Numbered from the stretch's first letter, positions 42,641 to 55,394 are shown. The stretch: DNA of 64,000 bases from Neofusicoccum parvum (GCA_020912385.1 CP087215.1:1984001-2048000), one strand, 5' to 3'. Numbers and translations are program-made. The notes: generated from the sequence alone by a model not told the origin.

Positions 42641-44768
42641 TCAGTGCACGGCCATCGGCGCAAACGCCGTCGACAGCCTCCTAAAGAACCCATTATTCAA
42701 CCCCAACCCGCCGTCCTCGCTCATCCCAATCCCCGACATCTGCGCGTCCTCCTCCGACAACGGGTCATCCTGCTGCCTGCACATCCAGAGACACGAATCA
42801 GCCAGTCCGCACAAGCATCGAAGCCGGCGCCCGGCCGCCGGAAGGAGAGAGAGAAAGAAAACACGGCCGTGCCCGATCGCGAAAGGGGTACAACGTACAA
42901 GAGACAACGCGTTGCGGCAGGATGATGTGGCTGGGGAGGATGGACCTTACATGAACAGCATGTCGTCAAACACCGGTCGCTGGTGGTCGAGGTTCTGGCT
43001 GCGCGGCCTGGTCTTGCCGGCGACGCTGCCGCTCGCGCTGGTGGTGGTGGAGGTGGGGGAGCCGGTCACGTCGACGTTGTTGTTGTTGGACGTCGTGGAA
43101 GCGGCTGCCCGGGGGAAGTTGTGCGAGACGGTGGCGTTGTTGGGGGATTGCTGTTGGGTTGCACCGGGGTTGTTGGCGCCGAGCGTGGGCTGGAAGTGGG
43201 TCGTGGGTGCGGTGGGCGGTGGGCCGACGTCCTCGCCGACGGAGAAGTTTTGGTCGTTGCTGGCGATTGTGAGCTGAGAAACATGGAAGATGTGATGAGG
43301 TTTTGGAGGCGAGATCTTCAACATGAACGAATGGCTTTGAGGGCATGAAGAGCGGATATGCGACAGGCTGGGTTGAGGATAGCGAAGGGTGCGGAAAGAC
43401 AAGGACTTACCTGCTGAACGAATTCTCGAACGGATTTGTGTTGAGCATGGCAGCAGCCGGTGTGGGCGGGATGGTCGGCATCAGCTCCACTGGACCCTTG
43501 CTGTGCTTCAGCGCACTGGGCCTCCAGCCACCGCGCATCTGTGGTCCGGTCTGAATAGTGCCGTGCTGGAGGGATGGAAGAGATGGCGGTGGCATGGCTG
43601 TCACGGACAGGACAGACTGCCGCCGGGAGGGCGCAGCCGAGTTCATGCCAGAAGTCATGGCAGTACTCATGCGGCGGAGCATCGAGCGAACAGTACCTTC
43701 CGTTGCCTCTGAGCGATGCTGCTGTGCTTCCGGTGCTTCGCATGGAGCCATGAGGTTGAAGATGCCCTTGATGGCGCCAATGGACGCACCCACTGCGCTC
43801 TGCACCACCGACCACGAGTTCTCGAGGCGGATAAAATCATCCAAGCACACCTCTATGGCATCAATCTGCGCAAGGCAGACTTCCATGGCATCAGCAACGA
43901 AGGTGGTGCCCCAAATCCAAACATTTGCAGCCTCCTCTTGGCAATTGACGGGCTGGGCGTTGATCATTGTGATTGCCGAGTTGATCATCTTGTCAATAGC
44001 CTTCTCGGCCTTTTCTTTCTGCTGCGCGGCGTCGACATAATAGATGGCACGGCGGTCGTCGTAGGTGCCGGACTGCTCGCGGACGCCGGTCTTGACGCTC
44101 TCGTAGACATTCTTGAACGCATCTTCGTGCACATACGCCATAACCGAGTTGTAGTTGTCGAGGGAGGCCAGGACCTGATCCGATGCATCCCCGATGACCG
44201 CACTCAGTGCCGCGAGGTGGTCGGTTCCTTCGAGAAGGCGATGTGCCTGGAGCGTCTTGAAGAAGGTGAAGTCTCCCGTGCGACTAGCGGCGTGGAGATT
44301 GTGCCTGATGAGTGCCACGCGCTGCGTCCAGTGAAGCTTTTTCTCGGCGAGCATTTTGGGAAAGTCTTGGAGAAAAGCGAAGGGGTCTGGTGGTGGAATG
44401 CTATTTGACGGGATGGAAAAATCAGGAGATATGAGAGTCGTACCAAGCTCATGGAAAGACCCAGCTTTATGGGAGAAGGGCGAAAATGGAGCCCAGTTGT
44501 CGTCATCCAAGGAAACATTAGCCATGGGTGTATCCCACATACCGAAAGCGCTGCTGGGGGTGTCTGTGGCGGGGTGATTGGTTGTTTGCAACGGAATTTG
44601 CAAGGGAATTGCTGTGCTTGCTCTGGGGCTGGCGAAGGCCGGTCGAGAAGCTGAAGTCCAGGCAAGTGTTTGTAGATCTAGAAGGCTCTGGTGACTGCCC
44701 ATACTGTTTATAAGATCTAGAATATGGTCAGCGAGATCATCACTTCCCTTCATGACAACGCATGTCAT
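42641..44768 (-). CDS. Unknown three-exon protein, likely conserved in fungi
   Basis: Exon 1 (44768-43411) ends at a GTAAGT donor. Exon 2, from 43334 (or 43367 with a nearer acceptor) to 42951, encodes LTIASNDQNFSVGEDVG and ends PVFDDMLFM across a 174-nt intron (42777-42950, GTAAGG...TGCAG). Exon 3 (42776-42641) gives QQDDPLSEEDAQMSG and ends RRLSTAFAPMAVH. All joins keep phase, giving 625 or 636 residues. The middle is helical (LEGTDHLAALSAVIGDASDQVLAS split by a loop, QKEKAEKAIDKMINSAITMI) with Cys-containing segments (AMEVCLAQIDAIEVCLDDFI). The C-terminal third is disordered, Ser/Thr/Asn/Pro-rich. No family recognised; no signal peptide. The N-terminal start is uncertain: ATGs at 44768, 44753 and a few codons further are all possible. 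Confidence 0.65.
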
Positions 44769-46073
44769 CAACCTATGCTGTGACTATGTCTAGAGTGGTT
44801 AGAATGATGCAGCCTCGTCAATGAGCCCTTATTCTGCAGGGTTTGTTGTTTGAGACACTTGGTGGGCCAGGCCTTTGCCTGAAGAATCGTAGTTTTCTGA
44901 TATTCTGCGGTGTAGCTAGCAAAAGAGACTCATGGAAAACGTTCTACAGCAGTTTGAATATTGGAAATAAACGCAGAATACGTTGACACGAACAGGCTCA
45001 CATCCGTCTACTAAATTGAGAAATCGAATTTCTGGGGAGTAAGACAGTCGTTGAGGGCAAGGATCTGGAGTCTAGACTTCAGGGACCCACATGGCAAATG
45101 GACCATGCGTCGAACAAGCGTGACGATGCCTACTTGGTGGAACGTAAGTCTTTTGAACGGTATCCCGCAAAGTTTGCGGTGTCATGTCCAGCCGGGTTCT
45201 CGTCGAGGTCAGCGGAGGCTCTTTTTCTTTGTTGGGTCCGCTCGCAGTCGGCTAAGATAGATCCGGATAAGAGATTTGAGACATCCCGATGGGTTGAGAA
45301 GATAAAGGAGATGGCCTGTGGGTAGAAAAATACCATCGATCAGCTGCATTGACTGGCTGTTTACAGCAGAACGGCCTACGCAGTTTCCAGCATTGGCGGG
45401 TACACTTGGCCTTTTTCTCTCTTCGGTGTGATTGATGAGACCAGGTGGAGACTTTGAGGTATTCTCAGTGCTGAAAGAAGGCCCGAGACTTCCGAGCTTC
45501 GGAAACGGCTCTAACAGATGTTCATTGCCGGTGTGTGTTGGTAGGCAGCCGCAGTGTCGCCAGAAATTCTAGTACAAAGCCCAAGCGAGCATGCAAGAAA
45601 TTTTCCGGTGAGATGGGCGGATTGCTCAGGTACGCTAGAGACGACAAGTGTGTCAATTTGACGTTGTGGCATGCATGAAGTATTGGAGCTTTCTCAGCTG
45701 TTCGGGGATCTCCAAAGGAACTTGAAGGTCGGCATCAGAACTCTCCCCAAAGAAGCTCAGCGCCTAAGACTGGACCTAGAGCGAGGCTCGAAGGCCCATC
45801 CGGTTTCTCCGAAACATGGACGGCGGAAAAGTATGACATCAGCCGTAGTAAGGAGCAAGGGAAAGTTTAGCGACCATTTTCGCCGACGCGAGATAGTTTT
45901 GCTGCCGCATACCCCGCACTGAAGCCTCACACACCTTTGTCCGCCACAACGCCGCTCCATTCTACGGTCCGCCTTTCCCGCTGTCAAGACGTTTTCATCA
46001 TATTGACACAAGTCGAACCTCGACTCTACAGTCAACTGAGAGAGTTACTCGGGTTTCCGAGTAGTCTACAACT
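44769..46073. other. Intergenic
   Basis: 1.3 kb upstream of the unknown protein and of the tRNA gene. Short frames only; no supported feature. Confidence 0.5.
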
Positions 46074-46173
46074 TCCGTTGTGGTCTAGGGGCTAGGATTT
46101 GCCGCTCTCAGATACCAGAGCACACCTCGCATCAAGCGCCGGCAAGGCCCGGGTTCGATTCCCGGCGACGGAA
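46074..46173 (+). tRNA. tRNA-Glu (anticodon CTC) with 28-nt intron
   Basis: The acceptor stem TCCGTTG pairs with CGACGGA (46166-46172, one T-G wobble), with discriminator A at 46173. Anticodon stem TGCCG (46100-46104) pairs with CGGCA (46140-46144). The loop reads CTCTCA, with anticodon CTC at 46107-46109. An intron occupies 46111-46138, after position 37 as for nuclear tRNAs. T arm CCGGG-TTCGATT-CCCGG (46149-46165) supplies the B box; the D arm holds the A box (TGGTCTAGGGG). Mature length is 72 nt. Confidence 0.95.
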
Positions 46174-46190
46174 AGGAAGTTAATCAGTTC

Positions 46191-46198
46191 TTTTTTAC
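46191..46198 (+). terminator. RNA polymerase III terminator of the tRNA gene
   Basis: A run of six T follows the tRNA 3' end by about 20 nt, the usual Pol III stop signal. Confidence 0.7.
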
Positions 46199-49100
46199 GT
46201 TTTGGACGCTCCTCTGCCCACTGCGCCTTTTTTTGCTGTCTGCTGAAACTCGGGGTGGGGCGGTGGTGGCGGAGTCTCGCACTGATTTGAAGTGGTACGC
46301 GTTGTGGGGCGCCGCCTAACGGTGATCGGCGAACACCTGTTGCAGGCTGGAACCTCCCGTTCGGGTGAGGAACGTGCGAAGGTCACCTCGAGGCGAGAGG
46401 GCGGGAAGTGGTGCCGGTCGACAAAAGGGATCGGCTGCCGAGTTGTGTGCTGCTCCGGTCGAGCTCCCACGGCCCAAGGCAGGACAGATGAAAGGGGCAT
46501 CTGTGGTGCCTTGCAGCACGCAGAGGCAGGAGAGCCGGTTAGGCCTGCAGGAACGACTGATGGACTGATTGATAGGCGGTGGAACGGCTCGGAAGCTTTT
46601 CCTGCAGCGCATCTGGCCGTTGTGCAGCCGAAGCGCGCGGCGATCCTGCATGTACGTACGCGTTCTCACGACCTCACCTCTAAGCGAGGGGATGGTTGAC
46701 ACGCGGTCATGGAGGTTATTCGGCTTTGGCGTTTAAGGTTTCCCTGGCACGAGGGAAGAGAAGCGAGGTGCTGAGCATTGGAGGGAAAAAAGGTTTGCCC
46801 GTGGGGTAGAAATGCTTGAGCTGTCATACTTTCGTTGAATTGACTTTGACATGGAGCTTGATCTCCGATGCAGAGAGTTTGTCTAAGACAGGGCGGTACG
46901 TATCTACTCATACGTCACTGTAAGTACGTGAATTCCCCTCACGCATGAATGCCATTGCCACTTCCTCAAAAAGTCGGCAAAGGAGTGGCGGAGAAATTGG
47001 CATCTGCATGCATCCACATCGCAATGTTGTAGACATCAATGACTATTCCTTATGCAGCTCTTCTCTTTCCTGCAGAAATCGTACTTCCTTGGCATGGGGG
47101 CAATTCTAGCTGCACTCTGTTTGATCCACGGCAGAGCAGCATCACAGCCTCAAAGCATCAACCTCTCAAGATCTCAGATCCTCACCTGGCCGGCCATCTC
47201 CCCGACCCACTCCCCATCTCCCCTTCCGAACGCCTCACCATCGCACCGCCAGCCTGCCCATATTTCCAGCACCTTCTCAACGCCCAAGACCCTGGAAACC
47301 CTTACTCAGACCCTACCCTGACTCTCCCCGCCGCCACAACCCTGACAGCCGCCCTCGACCCTGACACGCCCACGACCCCGATTGCCCTGAAGAACCCTCC
47401 AACCCCGCCGCCCCTGCAGCCCGCCCCATCACCCACCCGACGACCCCTTCCCCACCGCCCTGCCTGACTATTCCCCGAACCGCTCGTCCACGCCCACCGT
47501 CGCCACCGGGTGCCTAGCCCGGCCGCCGCGGGCGCGTCGGGCCAGTCCCAGTCCCCCAACCTTCCCTGCTGAAACGTGAAACGAAACGCGGCGGGTCAAA
47601 CTTTTTTTTTTTTGGTCGTTGGGAGAGAGGAGGGGGGGCCCCCCGTCGGCGACCTACTCAGCGACCCTTCGTCGGCCGGATGACGTCTGCGGTTCCGTCA
47701 TGATCCGCGCGTGGAGTTTCGTCGCGATCCTCTTGTCTCATCGCAGTTGCGTCCGTTCTGAACGGCAGTGATGCGCACGGGTTCTCGTGGCGGGGACGGG
47801 AGACGTTGGCTGGCGCGGGAAGGGTCTAGACCCGCTGCCACGAAATCTTTTTTATTTTCGTTCCCTTTTTTTTTCCCGCCGTGGGTGGCACTAACGCTCT
47901 TGGCGGGTGACGTAGGTGTGGTGGGCGATGGCGCTGTGCGGGTGTTTGATGTAGAGTGCAGGGAGCAGGTACCTGCAGTGTTCTGGAACCCGGACTGGGG
48001 GCAGCACACGGCGCGTGTGTGGGTTTTGGTGAGGCATGCTAGGCGCCGTAGACCAGGTGCACGCGCTAGCGCTTACGGGACTACCAGAGGGTGAGATGAT
48101 GCCGATGGGTTAGCTGGATCGGTGCGTCGTTGTGGCGCTTGCGGGAATACGCGGACGGGCCGCGGAGGGAAAGACAAAGGGTCCGTCGTATAGTGGTTGT
48201 ATATTTGACTTTGGAGAAAAGGCGTACATTGGGGTCATGTTGTAGCTGCATTAGTGTGGTGATAGGTGGTTTGAGTTGGCGAATTGACTAGATTGCTGCT
48301 GAGAAGACTGAACTCCGTATGCATGTCTCAGAGAGGGTTGGAGATGACGAGAGAGAACCTAATGCAATTCGATACCCAATTTTTTAGTAGCCAGAGATAC
48401 ACCATCGCTGCTAAGGAAAGAGACCGAAAAAGGAAAGGCGCATGCCAGACATAATATCAACTGCAGCATCACCACATCCAAGCGTTCCATGCTCTAGCCA
48501 AACGATGAGATCGCAAAAGAGAAAAAGGAACCGAAGCACCAACCAAATGCTTTGAGACTCTCGAGAACGCGCAGGAAAGAAACCAGAAACCAGGTGCCCT
48601 TCAAATTCCAGTCTTGCTTGTGTGATATACTGCATAATCTCAACTGCCTTGTGCTGCGCCAGCCCACGCCACGCACGCCAAACCCTCCACTGATTCCCAT
48701 TCCCATTCTACACACAAACAGAAAAAGTTGAGTTCTGCAGAGAACTGCAAACCACCAATACTACTACGACTACTAGTATTTCTTGACTTTCTCTCACCCC
48801 TGGAGTGTTTCCCTGAACTATACACCACATCCTCCCAATAGAACGTCCACCTCGTGTTACACATCCAGACACTAAATCAACAATCTCCTCTTTTCCTCCA
48901 TCAACCTGACAAAGCAAGGAACCGGGAGTATGACTAACAACGGACATCCGTTCGCCATCATCGGCAGGACCGATAACAATAAGACGCGAGATGGGAGATG
49001 CAGCAAAAACAGACGCCACAAAACGCCATCAACGTGGGAAAAGAAAAAAAAAACGCACCGGAGGTCAAATGAGCAAAGAGAAGGGGAGTAATGAACGGAC

Positions 49101-49673
49101 GAGGATAGCAAAAAGAGTAAGAAGGACCGAAAGACCGAAAACTCAGCAGACGCGATTTCTCGTCCAGGGAATACGCAACTAGAACGCCCGGAGAGAAGGC
49201 CGCGATCAAGGGAAAAACTCTTCAAGGGAAGATAAGGACGGTAGGAAGTTGGATCGGCTGGCAATCGGAACAGTGTTGAAGACTTTTTTCTTCACCCCCC
49301 TATCCAAGTAAGTGTCATATTGCCCTTCCACACCGCGCAAGAAATGAATACGCAAGGGAAAGCCGGGAAAAGAGAAGGAAAATAAAGGAAAAGTGATATC
49401 TTGAGTCGTGCGTCGTTAAAGAGGTGGTATAGAAAAGAAAAGGAAATATGCAGCCCACCTGGTATGTCCGTTGCCAAATCGATTTGATGCGAATCCCGCG
49501 CGTGCGTCTTATCATGTGCTCCTTGCCAATTTTTCTCTACTCTTGCTTGATTTTTCAACCGCATTCTCCCGCGGCGCGGCTTTTTGCCCTGTCAAAACCA
49601 GAAGCAAGTGACTCTGGATCCTGGCGCTTGAACGTGCAGAAAACTTTCAGCTCGAAACACAGTTCTTCGCCCT
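46199..49673. other. Gene-free region
   Basis: 3.5 kb between the tRNA and the BEM1 stop. The first part (46.2-48.1 kb) is GC-rich with pyrimidine-biased tracts and a run of 12 T at 47602-47613; the second part (48.2-49.6 kb) is rich in purine runs on the + strand. Open frames translate to low-complexity Ser/Leu/Phe or Pro/Thr sequences. I cannot support a gene. Confidence 0.45.
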
Positions 49674-51810
49674 TCACTGCTGTGCCGAGCTGACCCACAG
49701 CACGAGTTTGGGGCTTCGGGAGACCGCATCTTCAAGTTGCTCGTCGTCGCCAATGCTGTAGAACTGTCCATCCGCTTCATCTCTGTACTCCACTAGCAGC
49801 CCTTCGTCGGCCACCTCTTGTGCGCTGACGCCCTTCTCAAGTGCCCGGCGCTCTTGCAATTTCTTGTACAAGTCTGCGAAACGGAAATACGCCGGCATTC
49901 GAATGATAACGCAGTTGTCTTCCTCGAACCAGACCTTGATTTTATGCGCGCCAACACCGGTTCCAGTGATCGTGTTTGTGCCGGCCGACGAGACGGATCC
50001 TTGCGTCAAGGAACTGTTGTTTCGTTGCATACTAGGGTGCGCCTGAACCGGATGCAATGATTGGGCTTTCGAGGTTTGACGCTGGTGGCTGTGGTAGCTG
50101 GACTGCGATTGACTGTGCGAGTGGTGGCTCTGTTGCAAGTTGCCGGTAGAAGATTGTCTCGAGGCGCCGCCAGAGGGATCCGTGGATTGTTGAGACGTGC
50201 CAGATAGCCGGTAACTGTCGGCACTGATGTTGGGGTCGATTTCGTAATCATTCTCCTTGGGCTTGAAGAACTCGCTAACGAGCTCCGAGCGGGTGATGTG
50301 AGGGCCAAGTTTCAGCAGGTTCTTGATGTAATCGTCCAAGTTTGCTCGGCGGCCGTTTGTGATGTTGTCCGTGACATAGGTGACCGGACCAGGCATGTAC
50401 GGCAAAGTCCGCTCGACCCCCTCCACTTGGCCTGCTTCCAATGGGAAGGCGTTGATCAACTTGATCTGAAGGTCGTAGAAATCCTGGTAAAGACGCGAGA
50501 GCTCCCAGTACGAGCCATCCTCCATCTGGCACTCGACAATGAACCAGAAGATGTCGTTCGCGAAGCAGTACCGGGGAACGCTGGCGTTAATTGGGGCGAG
50601 CAATCGAGGCTCAGCCTGGTTGGATTGGCGGTAGCCTTGGGCGCCGTTGGCCACACTTCCCGAACGCGAATGGGACTGTTTGCGCCGATCACTATTCAAG
50701 CTCGCAGATGTTGGGGAATTGTCCGAACTTACCGTCGGGTATCCATTCTGTCCGCTCCGACTCTGGATGCTCATGCGCTCCATGCCTTGCTGCAGTGTTT
50801 GCTGCGAGTTCGACTCCAGCTTGCCAAGAGGGATGCTGCCGTTCTTGTACTCGGCCGCCATTTTCTTCCACTCTTCGACGCGGGGCACGCCGGCGGCACG
50901 CACCGCCTCGTGGGGGTCGGGAACAGCCTGGCCGGAGGTCATGTCGCGGATCTCGATGAAGGACACAGGAATCAGGCCGGGGCCACCCAGGCGGGTGATG
51001 GGCTTGGCGACAAACCACTCGGGGTTCGACTGGGCAATGACGATGATGGCCTCGCCCTCCTTGGCCTCCAGCTCGTCAGGGCGCTCGGCCTTGAAGTCGT
51101 ACATGACGACGCCGTAGACCATGGCGCCGGTTCCTCCCTTCATCGCCTTGCTCATCCTGATGGGCTTAGGGAATGTTTCGTGCTCGGCGGACGTCTTCTC
51201 GGCGTAGCCGCTGTCGTGGCCGGCGCTGGGCAGGTTGGCGAGATCAGAGTGGACGGAGCTGCCGCTGTCCCGAACGGTCTTGCCGACGGTGTCGAAGTAC
51301 TTGACGGGTACCAGTCCTCGCGAGCCGTGCAGCGGGTTGCATGCCTCGTACCAGTCGGGGTCGTTCTCGCGGCCGACGACGTGCAGGAAGTCGCCTTGGG
51401 TGAAGCTGAGGTAGTGGTCGCTGTCGGGGGCGTTGTAGTCGTAGAGGGCTTTAATAACCTGTGCAATGTATCGTGTGTTAGCGAGAGTGGCAATTTCGGC
51501 GATATGACTGCGCGGGCACAGGGACGCTCGTAAGGCTGGGCCGCGGGCGCGCGGTGACGCGGTGGGCGGGGCGTCGCCGGGCAGCAACAGGCTGCGAGGA
51601 AACACACCTTCTTCGGCGGCACGATGGCTATCGCATCCTTGGGCGGGATGGAGATGTGGTGCGGCTTGGAGTCGGCCTTGTCGCTCTTGAGCGATCTCCG
51701 GAACTAGACAGGCGGCATGTCAGCGCAGTGCTCGCAGGCTCGCGGGCAGCGGGCAGGGTCCACCGGCCGCCACGGGGCGCGACGGGGCTGGGCCGACTCA
51801 CCTTGACCAT
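49674..51810 (-). CDS. BEM1: Polarity scaffold Bem1 (SH3-SH3-PX-PB1)
   Basis: Scaffold that joins Cdc42, its exchange factor Cdc24 and PAK kinases at sites of polarised growth. Exon 1 codes only MVK (51810-51802). Exon 2 (51703-51608) gives FRRSLKSDKADSKPHHISIP...AIVPPKK in two pieces of 32 residues. Exon 3 (51458-49674) has the rest; total 629 residues. Introns are 98 nt (GTGAGT...TCTAG) and 149 nt (GTGTGT...CACAG), both phase 0. First SH3 (about 36-91): ALYDYNAPDSDHYLSF, DPDWYEA, GLVPVKYF. Second SH3 (about 147-205): VMYDFKAERPDELEA, EWFVAKP, GLIPVSFIEI. PX (about 326-430): FIVECQMEDGSYWELSRLYQDFYD. PB1 (about 537-625): KIKVWFEEDNCVIIRMP and DDEQLEDAV, which would pair with Cdc24. Complete. 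Confidence 0.94.
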
Positions 51811-53349
51811 TGCGACAGTCTGGAGGCGCGCGCGTCGTCGCAGGCGAGAGAGGACTGCTCGAGGCGCGAGGGCGTCTTGGTGGGGAGCGGCGGTTCAAGG
51901 CAGGTTTTGGCACCGGCGGGTGGTGTCGCAGGCAGGCTCCAGGAATCGCTGCTAGCGCGCCCTGGCCGGAGCTTGGTCGCGATCGGTGCTTGGTCAGTCG
52001 CAGGCGGGTGCTTGGGGTCGGCGGGTTGCGTGCTGGGGGCGCGAGGGCGAGCAGAGGGAGGCTCGGGAGAGCGCGAGCAGCAGGCGCAGAGCAGGAGGCA
52101 GGCCGCGTCGGGCTGGAATGAGGGCTTGCACGTCAGGACGTCGTGGGAGACCCTGGCCCAAAGCCGTGCCGACTCCTCGTGGCAGCGCGCCACCAGAGCG
52201 AACAATGAGATTGCACACTAGCTCCGCTCGAGCTCGCAGGCGCGTAATAATTGGCCGTGTCGGACACTGAGACTGCAGGCCCAAGGCGTCAGCGCGCGGC
52301 GGGGAGACGCCAGGGCCGCTGGGGATGCGCCTGTCTGTGCGGCGCGACGCAAGATCCGCGCCGCCGGGCTCGTGTCGTGTCGGCCAGCAGCTCCAGGACA
52401 TCAGCCTTACTGCCGGTGGAGATGAGCGCACGGCAAGAGATGCTAGTGGATTCCGCTACAGAACGGCAAATCAATCCCCAAACCGCGCCCACTGCCCATT
52501 CGCCGTCCGCTGTACCTGCGCCGCCGGCCTGCAAGCCAAGGGCAGCGCCGGAACCACACAGCCGCCTGGGGGCTCCCCGTCGCGCGAAACTCCACACCAG
52601 CACCACGTGAAAAGCCCGTAAAATCCATTAACTCAAAACTCTTCCTAAAAGTCCACGCCAACGCCGCGCGCCCGCCGATTTGTCATTCCGTCGCCTCCAC
52701 GCCTGCATGACGCCCGCCAACGGCTCTGCAGCCTTCCGCTCGGACAAAGCTCCCGCACGCCCGCATTGACGCACCAACAGGCATAGCCACGTTTGCAACG
52801 CCCGGGCCTGGTTCCGAACAAAGACTGCCGTTGCCGATCTCTCCGGCGTTGCGCGCCACAACTGCCTCTGCCCTCCCTCCTCTACGCCTCACTAGTCGCA
52901 TCACGCTGCAGACCGAGAGAAACGCGAACGCCCACTGACTCGCCATCGTCTCCGAACTGCTTTGCCAGCGCCAGAAAGCTAAATCGTGAAACTTTCCTCA
53001 GATGCCAAAGATCTTTGCTCTAGTTCGCCGACCTGGCTCCAACAAGGGGGCGCCCTGGGCGCTGCGAGGTGCCATGGCAGATCGGTAGAAATACAGAAAA
53101 GAAAAGAGGATATAAATCTGCCGTTGGCGCCCATGCGTAGGCGGCTGTGATTTGCCATGCGCTGCGGCCGCATGCGAATCCGATGCGCAGACACATGCGA
53201 ATGCGATGCGCAGCCACACTCGATCGCTCGCTTCTGAGCGAGACATTACGAGGCCACCGGGGGTCCGAAGCAAAAGTTGCTGAACACTCGGCGCGTGAAA
53301 CTCTCCGAATGGAGGAACAATGAGGTCCGTTGCGGTCTAGTGCGAGGTT
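51811..53349. other. Intergenic, BEM1 upstream region
   Basis: 1.5 kb between the BEM1 ATG and the THP3-like stop; both genes read leftward, so this is the BEM1 promoter and the THP3-like gene lies upstream. GC-rich, with no supported gene. Confidence 0.5.
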
Positions 53350-55040
53350 TCATATTTGGCCTTTGATGTCGACCCGACGGAAGGCACCCGCTTTCAGTTG
53401 TTCGAAGAGCGCCGCTGACTGCGGTGTCGTATGGAAAATCACACTACCGTCGTCCTTCTGCTCCAGAAATTGTTGAGCGCCATGGTCACACAGATACTGC
53501 ACGCAATCTTGGTAAGACTCGAATCCAAGCTCGTCTGTGAGGAACTTGATGTTGAGGTTGGGCTTGTATCTGCAGCACGCGTTAGGTCTTGCCAGAAAAC
53601 CAGGGGAAGGTGCACTTACGCTTTGCAAATGTTAGCCAGGGCAGCTAGGCGCTCACGCACGATGAACATGTCCATCAGGTACGCCCCCATGTTTGGGGTG
53701 TCGAGATATAATCTGAAGAACTTATGGTAGTTGCCCAAGGCCAGAGCGGACCGAACGTCCAGAGCATGCTTGACCGCTGGCTGCGTCTTGTCTGTGGGGG
53801 TTAGATCGGCCAGCACCTCGTTCATATCGGTTCGATTTTGCGTGTAGATGAAATAGAGAATGCGGTACGCCAGAAACTCCGCGGGGTGTCCTCCAAGCTT
53901 TTGCGAATACAGTGCACGCAACTGCGTCTGGCACTGATTATACTCACCCAAATCCCCCTTCTCCAACGCAATACGGGCATGGATCTCGTAAACTGTCACG
54001 GTGAATTCGTTCTTAATGTGTTGCACGGTCAGGTCCTGGCGGAGCGACTTGAACTGGTCGCAGATGTACGCATAGTTGCCCTCCTTCTTCCATTTCTTCT
54101 TGAGGTGCTCCAGCGTCTTCTCCAGGACTTCTGGCGGACGGACGGCCTCCGGTTTGGGTGCGGCCGTGAGACGGAGGTATCGTTTCTCCAGATCCTGGCA
54201 GGTGCCGACGACTGGTCCATCATTGGCTCCGGCAGGCGAGTCGTCGCGTGAGGTGTTCCAGGGGTGTGGCGAGGGAGCTCCGCTTCTGCCGTTGTAGAAG
54301 CGCTGCTGTCGCTTTTCGATCTTGTCGGCATCGTTGTCGTACTTACTGCGGAGTCCTTTGGGGGTGATGTGGTTCTTGTCCATTCGGTCCGCCAGGCTTC
54401 GGACGACGCCTGGCGAGGTGGGAGGTTCGCTACGGTCATCAAGTCTTCTCTTGTTAGTTCTCCGCCACGGTGGAAGTGAGTCATCGTCAGCATCGTGATT
54501 CGCATCGGGAGACTTGCGCTTCTTGGGAAACGCGCCATTTGCATCGGTCATGTTCTTCTCAGGTGTCGAATGGGTCCTCCAGGGTGCGTTATCAACGTTT
54601 GCGGTTTTGGCGCGCCTCTGGGTCATGATGATTTCTTGGGGGAGCGGATGCTTGTCCCAGTCGATAGTGAACAGTAGGTTGGATTCGGTGGCGTCGGTGA
54701 TGACCTTCTTCAACGTATCTTCAATCTCTTTTCGGCCAATGTTGGGCACGGCGGAAAGGTCGGCGAAGGAGCGCTGGACGTATTCGCGGACAGACGGAGG
54801 CCATTCGACCTTCTTGGGTGGAGCGGAGGCGGCTGCGGGTTGGGGTTGAGACTGGGGCGTGTGCATGGGCTCGGGTCGGGCAAATGCGCGACGAGCAGAA
54901 ACAGGAGTGAAAGCGGGTGTAGGGGCTAAGGCGACGCGTCGCGTCAGTAACGAGCGATGAGGTTGGACAAGGAGCGCGTCTTGCTTACGATTGATGGCTG
55001 CAGCACCGGGCGCCTGGCGCCAGGGCACAGAGGCAGACAT
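53350..55040 (-). CDS. THP3: SAC3/GANP-domain protein (Thp3/LENG8-like)
   Basis: Nuclear protein of the Thp3 branch of the SAC3/GANP family, linked with transcription elongation and mRNA processing together with Csn12. Three exons: 55040-54989, 54925-53620 and 53569-53350. They join in phase with introns of 63 nt (GTAAGC...CTTAG, branch CTGAC) and 50 nt (GTAAGT...TGCAG), giving 525 residues. The first intron contains no stop, so unspliced mRNA would also read through. An N-terminal disordered, basic region (KKRKSPDANHDADDD, RRTNKRRLDDR) leads to the SAC3/GANP core: GTCQDLEKRYLRLTAAP, PEVLEKTLEHLKKKW, YICDQFKSLRQDLTVQ, YEIHARIALEKGDLGEYNQ, RALALGNY-like SALALGNYHKFFRLY, then exon 3 IKFLTDELGF. 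The symbol is by homology of domain order. Confidence 0.88.
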
Positions 55041-55394
55041 GGCTTTGGGGTTGGAGCGTGAGCAACGAGTGCAGAAGCAAGGGCAGACGACAGGTCGAAA
55101 AGACCTGCGATGGTGTGGAAGGGAGGTCGGGGAAGGGGGGTTGCGGTTGTGGAAGGGTGAGGCGGTCGGTCGGTGGAATGCCGCCTTAAACGAGCAGTCG
55201 CTTACTGGCTTGGCGGCGGGCTGGTTCGCTGGCGGTCGAGAGTGGCAGCTGCCAGAGCGCGTTGGTGCACGTGAGAAGCTAATTGACTGCGATGACGGAA
55301 CCGCCCAAGCTGCGACAGTGGGCTACAGCTGCGGGGGGCACAGGCAAGCCGATCTCTTGCTGCTGCACCACGCCTGCCCCCATGCGCTCGCTGA
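55041..55394. promoter_or_regulatory. Shared promoter region of THP3 and VPS36
   Basis: 354 nt between two divergent ATGs; must hold both promoters. No specific site identified. Confidence 0.5.

Noticed and set aside
47039..47467. 142-codon frame with Pro/Thr-rich translation
   Set aside because: Compositional artefact of a C-rich tract; no splice or domain support.
47602..47613. Run of 12 T as a possible Pol III terminator
   Set aside because: No tRNA or other Pol III gene with A and B boxes was found upstream.
48872..49264. 130-codon minus-strand frame rich in Phe/Leu/Ser
   Set aside because: Low-complexity translation of purine/pyrimidine tracts; no domain.
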